From the NCBI GenBank assembly GCA_964522665.1, contig CAZFVY010000023.1:6735-70734 (forward strand): a DNA stretch of 64,000 nt, written 5' to 3'. Origin of the DNA: CAZFVY01 sp964522665. GTDB taxonomy: Bacteria; Verrucomicrobiota; Verrucomicrobiia; Limisphaerales; CAZFVY01. Under the pieces are notes generated by a model. It did not search any database. It was not told the DNA's origin and saw nothing but the letters and a program-made list of their open reading frames with translations. A program made the translations under genes and the position numbers. This document shows, piece by piece, positions 16,616-24,557 of the stretch. Positions within the stretch are counted from its first letter, which is position 1, and each line of letters begins with the position of its first letter.

Positions 16616-18856
16616 ATGGATAGGAAACGTCTGCTTCGCCAATTTGGTTCGTTTTTGAAGCCGTACCGCGGGCTTTTTCTGCCCGTGCTGCTGGGGTTAA
16701 TGCTGGAATCGGCCTTCTACTCGGGAGTGCCGCTCAGCTTTCATTTCATCATCGACCGAGCGCTCCTCGGTGACGATCACCGCCTGCTCTTTTACATCAT
16801 CGGCGGATTGTGCGTGGGCGCCGTGGTGGTGGCCGTGGCGGGAGTCGCCCGTGACCGTCTGTACGCAAACATCACGGCGCGAGTGATGAACGATATTCGC
16901 CTGCGCTTGTTCGACCACCTGCAGCGGCTCGCCATCGATTTCTTTGGACGGAAACAGGCAGGCGACATCCTCGGCCGTTTTTCGATGGACCTCTCGGCCG
17001 TGGAAACGGCGATGGCGTCGGCGGTTTCCTGGGCCCTGCTCCCGGCGCTCGACGTGCTGGGCGCGACGATCTCCCTTTTCTTCCTGGATTGGCGGCTGGC
17101 GTTGGTGGCTCAATTGGTCTGGCCGGTCACCGTGGCGGGACCGCGGATATTCGCTCCGCGCGCCGCGGAAGAGAGCTACCAACGGAAGGAGGAGGAATCT
17201 CGCGTGCTCAGTTTTTTGCAGGAGAACCTCAATGCGCAGCCGGTCCTCAAGGCGTTCGGCCTTTCGGGTCACGCCCGCCGCGGCTTCGTTAGCCGTATCG
17301 CCGAACTGCAGACTCGTTCGATCCGCTTCCGGACGTTCTCCGGATTGGTCGAGCGCTCCTCCTACATCGGGATCATGTTTTTGCAAGTCACCATCCTTGG
17401 ACTGGGCGCGTACATGGTCTCGCGGAAAATGCTGAGCGTGGGTTCGCTGGCGGCCTTTCAGGCGCTCTCGAAACGGCCCGCGCCGGCGCTTCGGGCNNNN
17501 NNNNNNCAGGCGCTCTTCCTGACGCTCAGCTACTCGATCGCGAACATCATGCAGTTCGCCCCGATGCTCGTCGAGGGAATCGGCGGGCTGCGCAGAATCG
17601 ACGAACTGCTGGAGGAACCGGTTCAGGTATCCGATACCCACCCCGGCGTCCTGCCCCGCCTCGCGCGTGAAATCCGCTTCAATAACGTCAGCTTTGGCTA
17701 CGACCCCTCCCGGCGGACTCTCCAGGAAACCACGTTCACCGTTCGGCGCGGACAATCGGTGGCTTTTGTCGGCTCCAGTGGGTCCGGCAAGAGCACGGTT
17801 CTGAATCTGGTGATGCGCTTCTACGATCCGCTCGAGGGGTCGATCACGGTCGATGGGGTGGACCTCCGCGAAGGCTCGCCAGACTCCCTGCGCGCGCAGA
17901 TGAGCTGCGTCTTGCAGGAGAGCTTTCTCTTTGACATCTCGATCCGGGAGAATATCCGGCTCGGAAAGCTCGGCGCCACCGACGACGAGGTCGAGCAAGC
18001 CGCCAAGGCGGCCGAGATCCACGAGATGATCCTCGCTCTGCCCCAGGGCTATGACACGCCCGTGGGCCAGCGCGGAGGCCGCTTATCAGGCGGGCAACGC
18101 CAGCGGGTGGCGCTGGCGCGCGCGATCGTGAGAAACCCGGAAATCCTGATCCTCGACGAAGCAACCTCGGCGCTTGACCCGGCCACCGAGGCCGCGGTCA
18201 ACGCCACCTTCCGCCGGTTGGGCAAAGGACGGACGACGCTTTGCGTAACGCACCGATTCTCCACCGTCGTACACGCGGACCGGGTGTTCGTGCTCGACGC
18301 CGGCCGCGTGATCGAGGCCGGCAGCCACGTGGAACTCCTCGCCCTGGGCGGGCTTTACAAGAAACTCTGGGACAAGCAGAGCGGCTTTTCACTCGACGCC
18401 GAGACTCGGCATGTCGCGGTCACCGTCGATCGCCTTCGCCAGGTGCCGATTTTCTCGGAATTATCCGACGAGTTGCTCAAAGTCGCGGTGACACTGTTCG
18501 AGACGGAGGAACACCCGCCGGAGCGCGTCATCATTCGCGAGGGCGATCCCGGAAACAACATGTACATCATCGTCCGCGGCAAGGTGGAGGTGATTACCGA
18601 TTTCGGCAAAGAGGCGGAGAAGCGTTTGAAGGTGTATCAAGACGGCGATCATTTCGGCGAAATCGCCATTCTTAGGAGCGTGACTCGCATCGCGACGATC
18701 CGCACGTTGATCCCGTGCATCTTCCTCACGTTGACTCGCGCGCACTTTAATTTCCTGATGGAACGCGCGCCCGAACTGCGAGCCAAGTTGGACGCCATCG
18801 TGGACCAGCGAACCAAAGAACCAACGCCCCCGAGCGCGGCGCCGCCTCCGGCGTAA
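16616..18856 (+). CDS. ABC exporter with C-terminal cyclic-nucleotide-binding domain (assembly gap inside)
   Basis: The ATG at 16616 follows a gggga Shine-Dalgarno sequence and begins MDRKRLLRQFGSFLKPYRG. Residues ~15-310 are a six-helix ABC transmembrane domain. The nucleotide-binding domain has Walker A GSSGSGKST, Q-loop SCVLQESFLF, signature LSGGQRQRVALARAI, Walker B ILILDEATSALD and the switch His in CVTHRFST. The last ~130 residues are a cNMP-binding domain (VPIFSELSDELLKVAV; phosphate-binding cassette HFGEIAILRSVTRIAT with the conserved Arg), so transport may respond to cAMP. Type IV exporters of this kind move lipids or drugs as dimers. The sequence around residues 282-301 is unreliable because of an N run. 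Confidence 0.9.
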   Translation: MDRKRLLRQFGSFLKPYRGLFLPVLLGLMLESAFYSGVPLSFHFIIDRALLGDDHRLLFYIIGGLCVGAVVVAVAGVARDRLYANITARVMNDIRLRLFDHLQRLAIDFFGRKQAGDILGRFSMDLSAVETAMASAVSWALLPALDVLGATISLFFLDWRLALVAQLVWPVTVAGPRIFAPRAAEESYQRKEEESRVLSFLQENLNAQPVLKAFGLSGHARRGFVSRIAELQTRSIRFRTFSGLVERSSYIGIMFLQVTILGLGAYMVSRKMLSVGSLAAFQALSKRPAPALRXXXXQALFLTLSYSIANIMQFAPMLVEGIGGLRRIDELLEEPVQVSDTHPGVLPRLAREIRFNNVSFGYDPSRRTLQETTFTVRRGQSVAFVGSSGSGKSTVLNLVMRFYDPLEGSITVDGVDLREGSPDSLRAQMSCVLQESFLFDISIRENIRLGKLGATDDEVEQAAKAAEIHEMILALPQGYDTPVGQRGGRLSGGQRQRVALARAIVRNPEILILDEATSALDPATEAAVNATFRRLGKGRTTLCVTHRFSTVVHADRVFVLDAGRVIEAGSHVELLALGGLYKKLWDKQSGFSLDAETRHVAVTVDRLRQVPIFSELSDELLKVAVTLFETEEHPPERVIIREGDPGNNMYIIVRGKVEVITDFGKEAEKRLKVYQDGDHFGEIAILRSVTRIATIRTLIPCIFLTLTRAHFNFLMERAPELRAKLDAIVDQRTKEPTPPSAAPPPA
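17497..17506. other. Assembly gap (10 N) with duplicated flank
   Basis: Ten undetermined bases lie within the ABC exporter. The 10-mer caggcgctct occurs at 17459-17468 before the gap and again at 17507-17516 after it. Deleting the 48 bases between restores the typical family sequence AAFQALFLTLSYS. The 28 bases 17469-17496 are therefore probably an erroneous contig end. Confidence 0.9.
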
Positions 18857-18870
18857 GCGGCGGCGTCTGC

Positions 18871-20673
18871 TCAAGAAGCGTCGTAAGCTTCGCGAAGCGC
18901 TCTCACCAATTGGTCGTTATCCGCCGGAGTCCGGACGGCGACCCGGATGAATTCGCCGCGGCCCGGGGGGAATTTGGACGTGCAGGCCTTGACGTAGATG
19001 CCGCTTCGCTCCGTCAGGCGCCGCGCCAAGGCGTCAGCGGTGAAGCGAGGGGACGTGAGTTGGCAGAGGATGAAATTCGCGGCGGAGGGAAAGGGTTGAA
19101 GCACCGTCAGCGACGCCAGGAGACTAAAGAACGCCTCCCGATCCTCCATCGTCCGCTTAAAGCTGGCGGCAATCTCGTTCCGGTACTTCAAGAGCAACTC
19201 CAAATAATACTGTGCGAGAGAATTCGTATTCCAGATCGGAAGAGCCGCGTTCATGGCCTGGATCAAGCGGGTGTCGCCGGAAAGGCAGTATCCCAAACGG
19301 AGGCCAGGCGCGCCCAGGCTCTTGCTCAGGCTCTTAATTAGAATGGCATGGTTCAACCGGCCGGAGAGGAGGTCGCTCGTCATGGAACTTCCCGCTCCAC
19401 CGGCAAAATCGATGAATGATTCGTCGAGGATGGTCGTCAGGCCCGCGCGTTCGGCGGTTTCAAGGAGGTCGAGTACCTCCGCCCGCGAGTAGCAGCGGCC
19501 GGTCGGATTGTTCGGGTTGGCCAAGACGATGGCCTTAATGCCATGCTCGATCGCCACTCGGGCCAAGTCGGGGAGGGGACGGTTTTCGGGATCGATTCCG
19601 AGCGCCTCGGGAAACACGGCGCGGTATTCCTCGAAAGTGGGCACGAAGGTCACGACGCGGCGAAGATCGAGAAGCCGCGGCAAAAGCTTGATGCCTTGCG
19701 AAGCGCCGTTCAATAGGCAGCAGTTTTGTTGCGGCGCCAGCAGAAAGTGCCCCAGCTTCGCGTTCAGCCCGGCTTGATTGGAGCCGTAGTTCCGTAACAG
19801 ATGCTCCAGGTTGAAGCGGATATCGCTGATCACCGAGGGAGTCGGGAAATACATGTTGCGGATGTAACAAAAGTCGAGGAGGTCGTAATTCCAGTAGCCC
19901 CCGTGGCTGTTCGCAAGCAGGTCGTATCGGCCTTCCGGCTTGAACATAAACTCGGCCTTGTCGAGGTCGTGCATGTCATCGACCTCCATCCAGGTTCTGC
20001 CCGTGAGATCGAGAATCTTGATGTCGGCGCTCCGCAGATAAATGATGACGCCCAGCACCACTTCGTAATAGCAATTGTCGCTGTGGGCCTGGGTGTAGAA
20101 TTGGATCATCTTCCGGAATTTGTCCCGCAAGAATGAGCCGGACAATTTATAGATGTTCAACGTCTTATACTTGTCCGAAAAATCGAAGGTCGGGCCCTGG
20201 GAGTCGGTTGGATGGACGCCCACGACCATCCCGCTGGCGTCCACGCTGACGACCGTTCCGTCCATGCTTGTCTTGTACTTGGCCACGACGGTGGCGTTCG
20301 GCCAGGGGAATTCGACCAACTGACGAATCACCTCCTTTTCGAAGAAGACGTCGCACTCGATTAAAACGAAGTCGTCGTCCACGGCGTCCAACGCGAGCGA
20401 CAGGGAATAGATGTTGTTCGTGGACTCGAAGCGATCGTTTAAAATGAAAGTGAATTGAACCTGATCCCGGTAAGCTTCGAGCAGGTGATTCCGCAGCTCG
20501 TCGGCGCGGTATCCCAGCACCACCACGACCTCGTGAACGCGCGCGATCAACAGCGCGTCCAGGATGCGATCAATGATCCGCTCCCCGGCGACCGACACCA
20601 TGCTTTTGTGGAGGGAGTCGGTCAGCGGTTTGAGACGCGCTCCCGATCCGGCCGCGAGGACAATCGCTTTCAT
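18871..20673 (-). CDS. Cytidylyltransferase (LicC-like) fused to a class I/II aminotransferase
   Basis: 600 residues. Residues 1-235 are a sugar/choline-phosphate nucleotidyltransferase: KAIVLAAGSGARLKPLT signature, IECDVFFEKE metal site and WMEVDDMHDLDKAE, as in LicC-type phosphocholine cytidylyltransferases. Residues ~255-600 are a PLP fold-type-I domain of the HisC/CobD type: NGASQGIKLL, NPNNPTG, DESFIDFAG and the Schiff-base lysine in LIKSLSKSLGAPGLRLGY. It may make an amino-alcohol or aminophosphonate phosphate by transamination or decarboxylation and activate it with CTP, analogous to the PntC fusion of phosphonolipid pathways. No PEP mutase is nearby. It faces the exporter gene tail to tail, 14 bp apart. 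Confidence 0.85.
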   Translation of the reverse strand: MKAIVLAAGSGARLKPLTDSLHKSMVSVAGERIIDRILDALLIARVHEVVVVLGYRADELRNHLLEAYRDQVQFTFILNDRFESTNNIYSLSLALDAVDDDFVLIECDVFFEKEVIRQLVEFPWPNATVVAKYKTSMDGTVVSVDASGMVVGVHPTDSQGPTFDFSDKYKTLNIYKLSGSFLRDKFRKMIQFYTQAHSDNCYYEVVLGVIIYLRSADIKILDLTGRTWMEVDDMHDLDKAEFMFKPEGRYDLLANSHGGYWNYDLLDFCYIRNMYFPTPSVISDIRFNLEHLLRNYGSNQAGLNAKLGHFLLAPQQNCCLLNGASQGIKLLPRLLDLRRVVTFVPTFEEYRAVFPEALGIDPENRPLPDLARVAIEHGIKAIVLANPNNPTGRCYSRAEVLDLLETAERAGLTTILDESFIDFAGGAGSSMTSDLLSGRLNHAILIKSLSKSLGAPGLRLGYCLSGDTRLIQAMNAALPIWNTNSLAQYYLELLLKYRNEIAASFKRTMEDREAFFSLLASLTVLQPFPSAANFILCQLTSPRFTADALARRLTERSGIYVKACTSKFPPGRGEFIRVAVRTPADNDQLVRALREAYDAS

Positions 20674-20695
20674 GACAGTTGCCGCTTAGTCCGGC

Positions 20696-22150
20696 TCAGA
20701 ACAGAAAGGTTGACCGCAAACCTAGCACCCAAGCGCTGGGAGTGACGCCCGTCCCGCCCGGATGGGCCACATAATAGCAGGCGGGCAGAAGCGTCCAATA
20801 GGGCGTGATTTGGACCTCGTAGCTGAGGGTGACGCTGGTCTCGGCGCCGTAGGCCGGCCCGCCGCCCAAGACGGACGCCCGGGAATAGGCGGCGCTGAAA
20901 TGAGTGTAGAGAAAGGAAAGGCTCAGCGTGTCCTTTTCACGATGGGGGAGCAGCCCGCGGTAGTACGGGCCTCCGCCAACGCCGATATCATAGGTGTTGC
21001 GGTCATTGGGGACAAATTCGGTGATGGCAAAGACCTTCAAGTTTTCACCATCGGTTTTTGGTTCGCGCCAGATCATTTGATCCATCTGCGCGTAGATTCC
21101 ATAGTCGCCGTGGGCCGGTTCTGGAACCAGGCTGCGGGAGAACTCGCCGCTGTGATAATAGATTCCCAGCTTGTACGTTCCCGCCAACTCCGTCGGCGCG
21201 GTTCCTTGTCCGACCTTTAACCCGCCTTCGAACATCGCCTGCGTTCCGCTGTCGTTGAGCAACTCGATTCCACCGGTGGTCCGGTGGAGATGTTCCTCGT
21301 CGGACACCGGCTCCCGTTTCCCATCAAACGCCGCCGCCTGGAGATACCAGCCGACCGGGGAGGTGTAGCGGCCGCGGACGCCGAGCCTCGCGTGGGGATA
21401 CGTCGGCGTGGGGATGGCGTCCGCGTAACCGTAGATCGGGAATTCGTAATCGGCCGACATTTCACCCAGGCGAAGGGAAATTTGCTCCCCGAGGAAGTTC
21501 TGTTGGAACCAGAATTCACCGAACACGGCGCCACGGTTCAGGTCGTAATAGCTTACGCCATTGACGTCGCCCACGTATTCGGTGGAGAGGCTCGGCCCGC
21601 GGGACCAGACGCCACCGACACGGATCGAGGCCCCGCGCCAATGGACCGCTTTCTCCAGATTCAGGTCCATCGATACATCCGCCACTTCGACGAGCGTCGA
21701 TCCCCGCTTAAGCCCACCCGCCACATCCGAATCCCCCTCGGCGATCAGGTAGAGTTTGAAGTCAACGCCCCGGTCGGACAGCTTGGTCCGAAAACCGTCC
21801 CAGTCACCGGTGAGAAAATTGGTCTGCGCGGCGCTCATCGTCGTGGTCTGATTGGTCACCGAGGTCGCGACCACCGCGCCAGTCTCCCGGCCCTGGGCCA
21901 CCGCCGCCGGCGCCGCGGCGCGCGTTACGAAGCCGCCGCAGGCCAGAAGCAACGCCACGATCGTCGCCCCGAGGAGGCTTGGAATCGGCGTCGGCGTCCA
22001 GAAGAGGCGGTATTCACGCCACCGCCGACGCAAAACCCCGACCGGCGGACGGGCATGGGGGCTAGCTTGGGCACGTGTAGCCAGCGAGCCGCTTTCTTTC
22101 CTCGCCTGACCGACGACCCGCGGATAATTCGTTTGCCCTGTGACGCCCAT
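20696..22150 (-). CDS. OprB-family carbohydrate-selective porin
   Basis: 484 residues as drawn. The OprB hallmark GDWDGFRTKLSDRGVDFKL appears just after the exported part begins, and alternating amphipathic strands continue to the C-terminal VLGLRSTFLF, ending in phenylalanine as outer-membrane barrels do. A signal anchor (LLGATIVALLLACGGFV) lies at residues ~58-75, so the ATG at 22150 gives an unusually long N-terminus; a TTG about 40 codons in (before RRRWREYRLF) would fit better. It lies 22 bp upstream of the fusion-enzyme gene on the same strand and may be co-transcribed. Its substrate is unknown. Confidence 0.85.
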   Translation of the reverse strand: MGVTGQTNYPRVVGQARKESGSLATRAQASPHARPPVGVLRRRWREYRLFWTPTPIPSLLGATIVALLLACGGFVTRAAAPAAVAQGRETGAVVATSVTNQTTTMSAAQTNFLTGDWDGFRTKLSDRGVDFKLYLIAEGDSDVAGGLKRGSTLVEVADVSMDLNLEKAVHWRGASIRVGGVWSRGPSLSTEYVGDVNGVSYYDLNRGAVFGEFWFQQNFLGEQISLRLGEMSADYEFPIYGYADAIPTPTYPHARLGVRGRYTSPVGWYLQAAAFDGKREPVSDEEHLHRTTGGIELLNDSGTQAMFEGGLKVGQGTAPTELAGTYKLGIYYHSGEFSRSLVPEPAHGDYGIYAQMDQMIWREPKTDGENLKVFAITEFVPNDRNTYDIGVGGGPYYRGLLPHREKDTLSLSFLYTHFSAAYSRASVLGGGPAYGAETSVTLSYEVQITPYWTLLPACYYVAHPGGTGVTPSAWVLGLRSTFLF

Positions 22151-22531
22151 TCGTGCCGCAGACTTTTAAGACTAAGCGCTGGCGCTGACAAGCCGCATTA
22201 ATCGTCACGCGCGGAGTCGAATCCGATCTTGAGGCCGGCGCGCGTCGCGGCGCCACTGCATTGGCGGAAGCATTCACGCCACCACGACCCGAATCGCGGA
22301 CGCCGACCTTTCAAACCGCGATTCACATCCGCGTTGAGATCGATCTTGCCTGAAGCATTCGCCTGATGGCCTCCCAATACATTCACCGGCTGGCTGATCG
22401 AACCGGCCGGAGACTGAGTGTTCGTATCGACCGGGCGTCGCTTTTCGACCTCGCGCCCTCCGAAGCATCCGAAATCGAGCATTTCAGATTTGAAGTTAAC
22501 GAAAACGTCCGGCTAAAGTACAAAACCTTAT
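22151..22531. other. 381-bp intergenic region between divergent genes
   Basis: It must hold the promoters of the porin and the flavoprotein. A 94-codon minus-strand frame (22198-22482, MLDFGCFGGREVEKRR) is open but has no recognisable domain, so I do not call it. No clear -35/-10 pair or operator was found. Confidence 0.4.
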
Positions 22532-23956
22532 ATGAGCGCGCAGAATCTTCGACCGGAAGAATTCGACCTCGTCGTTCTCGGCAGCGGTGAAGGCGGCAAA
22601 TACGTGGCGTGGACGCTGGCTAAGAAAGGAATGAAGGTCATCGTCATCGAAAGAAAATACGTGGGCGGTTCCTGTCCCAACATCGCATGTTTGCCGAGCA
22701 AAAACGTCATCCACAGCGCCAAGGTCGCTTCCTATTTCCGGCGCAGCGATGAATTCGGCATCCATAAAGGCGATTGGAAAATCGACATGCTGGCCGTGCG
22801 GGAGCGCAAGCGGAAGATGGTCGCCGGGCTGGTGGACACGCATCTTGAGGCATACCAGAAGAGCGGCGCGGAACTACTCATGGGAACGGGACGGTTTATC
22901 GAACCCAACACGATTGAAGTCGCGTTGGCGGCGGGCGGCACGCGCCTCCTCCGGGGAAAGAACACGGTCATCAACACCGGCAGTCGCGCGACAATTGACC
23001 CGACGCCCGGTTTGCGCGAAGCCGGGCCGTTGACGCACATCGAGGCGCTCGAACTCGATCGAATCCCCGAACATCTGGTGGTGATCGGCGGTGGTTATGT
23101 CGGGCTTGAATTGGCGCAGGCGTTCCGCCGGTTGGGCGGCCGGGTGACGATCGTCGAGCGCAATCCCCGGCTGGCGCACCGCGAGGATCACGACATCTCG
23201 GAAGCTCTGCGCGAATTGTGCGAGGATGAGGGAATCGAGATTGCCACGAGCGCTCACGTTACCCGGGTTGAAGGCAAGTCCGGCGCCGCGGTGAAACTGT
23301 CGGTCAAGCAGGACGGGGCCGAGGTCGTCATCGCGGGTACGCATCTCCTGGTCGCGTCGGGACGCACGCCCAACACGGAAGGCATTGGCCTGGACTTGGC
23401 AGGCGTGTTGACGACTGACGGTGGCCACATAAAGGTCGATGAGCGCCTCGCAACGACGGCCGCCGGCGTGTGGGCGCTGGGGGATTGCGCCGGCAGTCCG
23501 CACTTCACCCATATCTCATTCGACGATCACCGCATTGTGCGGGACAACATCCTCGGGGGTCACCGCGTGACGACCGGCCGCCAAGTTCCGTTCTGCATGT
23601 TCACCGATCCCGAATTTGCGCGCGTCGGCCTGAGTGAAACCGAGGCCCGCGCGCGCGGGCTTGCCTATCGCCTCGCCAGAATTCCCATGCTGGCCGATTT
23701 GCGCACGCGAACGCTTTCCGAAACACGCGGTTTCATGAAAGCGCTGATTGACGCTCAGAGCGACCAAATCCTGGGCTTCACCGCTTTTGGGGTGGGCGCG
23801 GGCGAAATCATGGGCGCCGTGCAAGTCGCGATGGCCGCCGGGCTTCCCTACACCGCGCTGCGCGATATGATTTTCACTCACCCGACCTTGCTGGAAGGCC
23901 TCGTCGCGCTTTTCACCAACGTGCCGCCCACTGCCGCCGCTACGTCGCGCCCGTAA
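22532..23956 (+). CDS. MerA/dihydrolipoamide dehydrogenase-like pyridine nucleotide-disulphide oxidoreductase
   Basis: 474 residues. FAD-binding DLVVLGSGEGGKYVAW at the N-terminus, the redox-active disulphide in GGSCPNIACLPSK (C-x4-C), the NAD(P) Rossmann motif VVIGGGYVGLELAQAFRRLG near residue 180, the second FAD motif WALGDCAGSPHF, and the C-terminal dimerisation domain with the conserved FTHPTLLEGL. There is no N-terminal HMA domain and no C-terminal Cys pair, so a true mercuric reductase is unlikely. No lipoyl-enzyme genes are adjacent, so a general disulphide or quinone reductase is as likely as an Lpd. Confidence 0.88.
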   Translation: MSAQNLRPEEFDLVVLGSGEGGKYVAWTLAKKGMKVIVIERKYVGGSCPNIACLPSKNVIHSAKVASYFRRSDEFGIHKGDWKIDMLAVRERKRKMVAGLVDTHLEAYQKSGAELLMGTGRFIEPNTIEVALAAGGTRLLRGKNTVINTGSRATIDPTPGLREAGPLTHIEALELDRIPEHLVVIGGGYVGLELAQAFRRLGGRVTIVERNPRLAHREDHDISEALRELCEDEGIEIATSAHVTRVEGKSGAAVKLSVKQDGAEVVIAGTHLLVASGRTPNTEGIGLDLAGVLTTDGGHIKVDERLATTAAGVWALGDCAGSPHFTHISFDDHRIVRDNILGGHRVTTGRQVPFCMFTDPEFARVGLSETEARARGLAYRLARIPMLADLRTRTLSETRGFMKALIDAQSDQILGFTAFGVGAGEIMGAVQVAMAAGLPYTALRDMIFTHPTLLEGLVALFTNVPPTAAATSRP

Positions 23957-24557
23957 AAATGATCCGGCTCTGCCCTGCCAATGGTATTGGGCGCCGTTCG
24001 TCGCCAGGCCCGCCGGGCGCCGCGGGGATCCCGGGTCAGATTCCATTTCTCGCGCTCGTCGGTCAACTTTCGGGCGGCGCGATCCGCGGGTCGGTCTCGT
24101 GATTTGCGCGCGGTGCGGCGACGCGACCCGCTGGGCAATTGAGCTTGCATTTGGAGGCATGTGTTATTTGACTGTGGGCGGTGAAGAGCATGGGCGGGGC
24201 GTTGGGCGGACCGGGCTCGCGCGGCGGGCGTGAATTGAAGCGAGCGACGGGGAAATCGAAAGCGCTCCGTCAACCTTGATGGTTTTGTGGGCGGGCGGTG
24301 GCGGATCGGCGAACGAGCCAATGAAGGGCGACCGCCGTAAATAGGGTGGGTTTCCCGTGCAAACGCCGATCCGGGCGTTCGTTTGTTCTTGGACCGCCGG
24401 TTGTCACCGGGTGGAAGACTGGCCGCCGACCCAAGGCGGGGTTGATCCCGGGATTTTGCACGTTCTCAGGACTGACGCCAACCTTACGGTGTCTGATGGT
24501 TGGCCGGGGTTTTCGGTTTGGATGCGTCGGTGGGTGGCGCGTTGTCTCGGAAGCGCG
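23957..24557. other. 601-bp stretch without a recognisable gene
   Basis: GC-rich sequence with several open frames, including one continuous with kdtA from 24357, but none has a domain or codon pattern like its neighbours. No repeat, tRNA or terminator was recognised. Confidence 0.4.

Noticed and set aside
17469..17506. Lineage-specific insertion in the ABC transmembrane domain
   Set aside because: The duplicated 10-mer on both sides of the N run shows an assembly artefact instead.
16697..18022. 441-codon open frame antisense to the ABC exporter
   Set aside because: Lies opposite intact ABC motifs and includes the N gap; sequence has no protein-like pattern.
22198..22482. 94-codon minus-strand frame upstream of the porin
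   Set aside because: No domain, no Shine-Dalgarno and atypical composition; status too weak to call.
22532..23956. Mercuric reductase
   Set aside because: The flavoprotein lacks the HMA domain and C-terminal Cys pair and has no mer genes beside it, so only the broad family is claimed.
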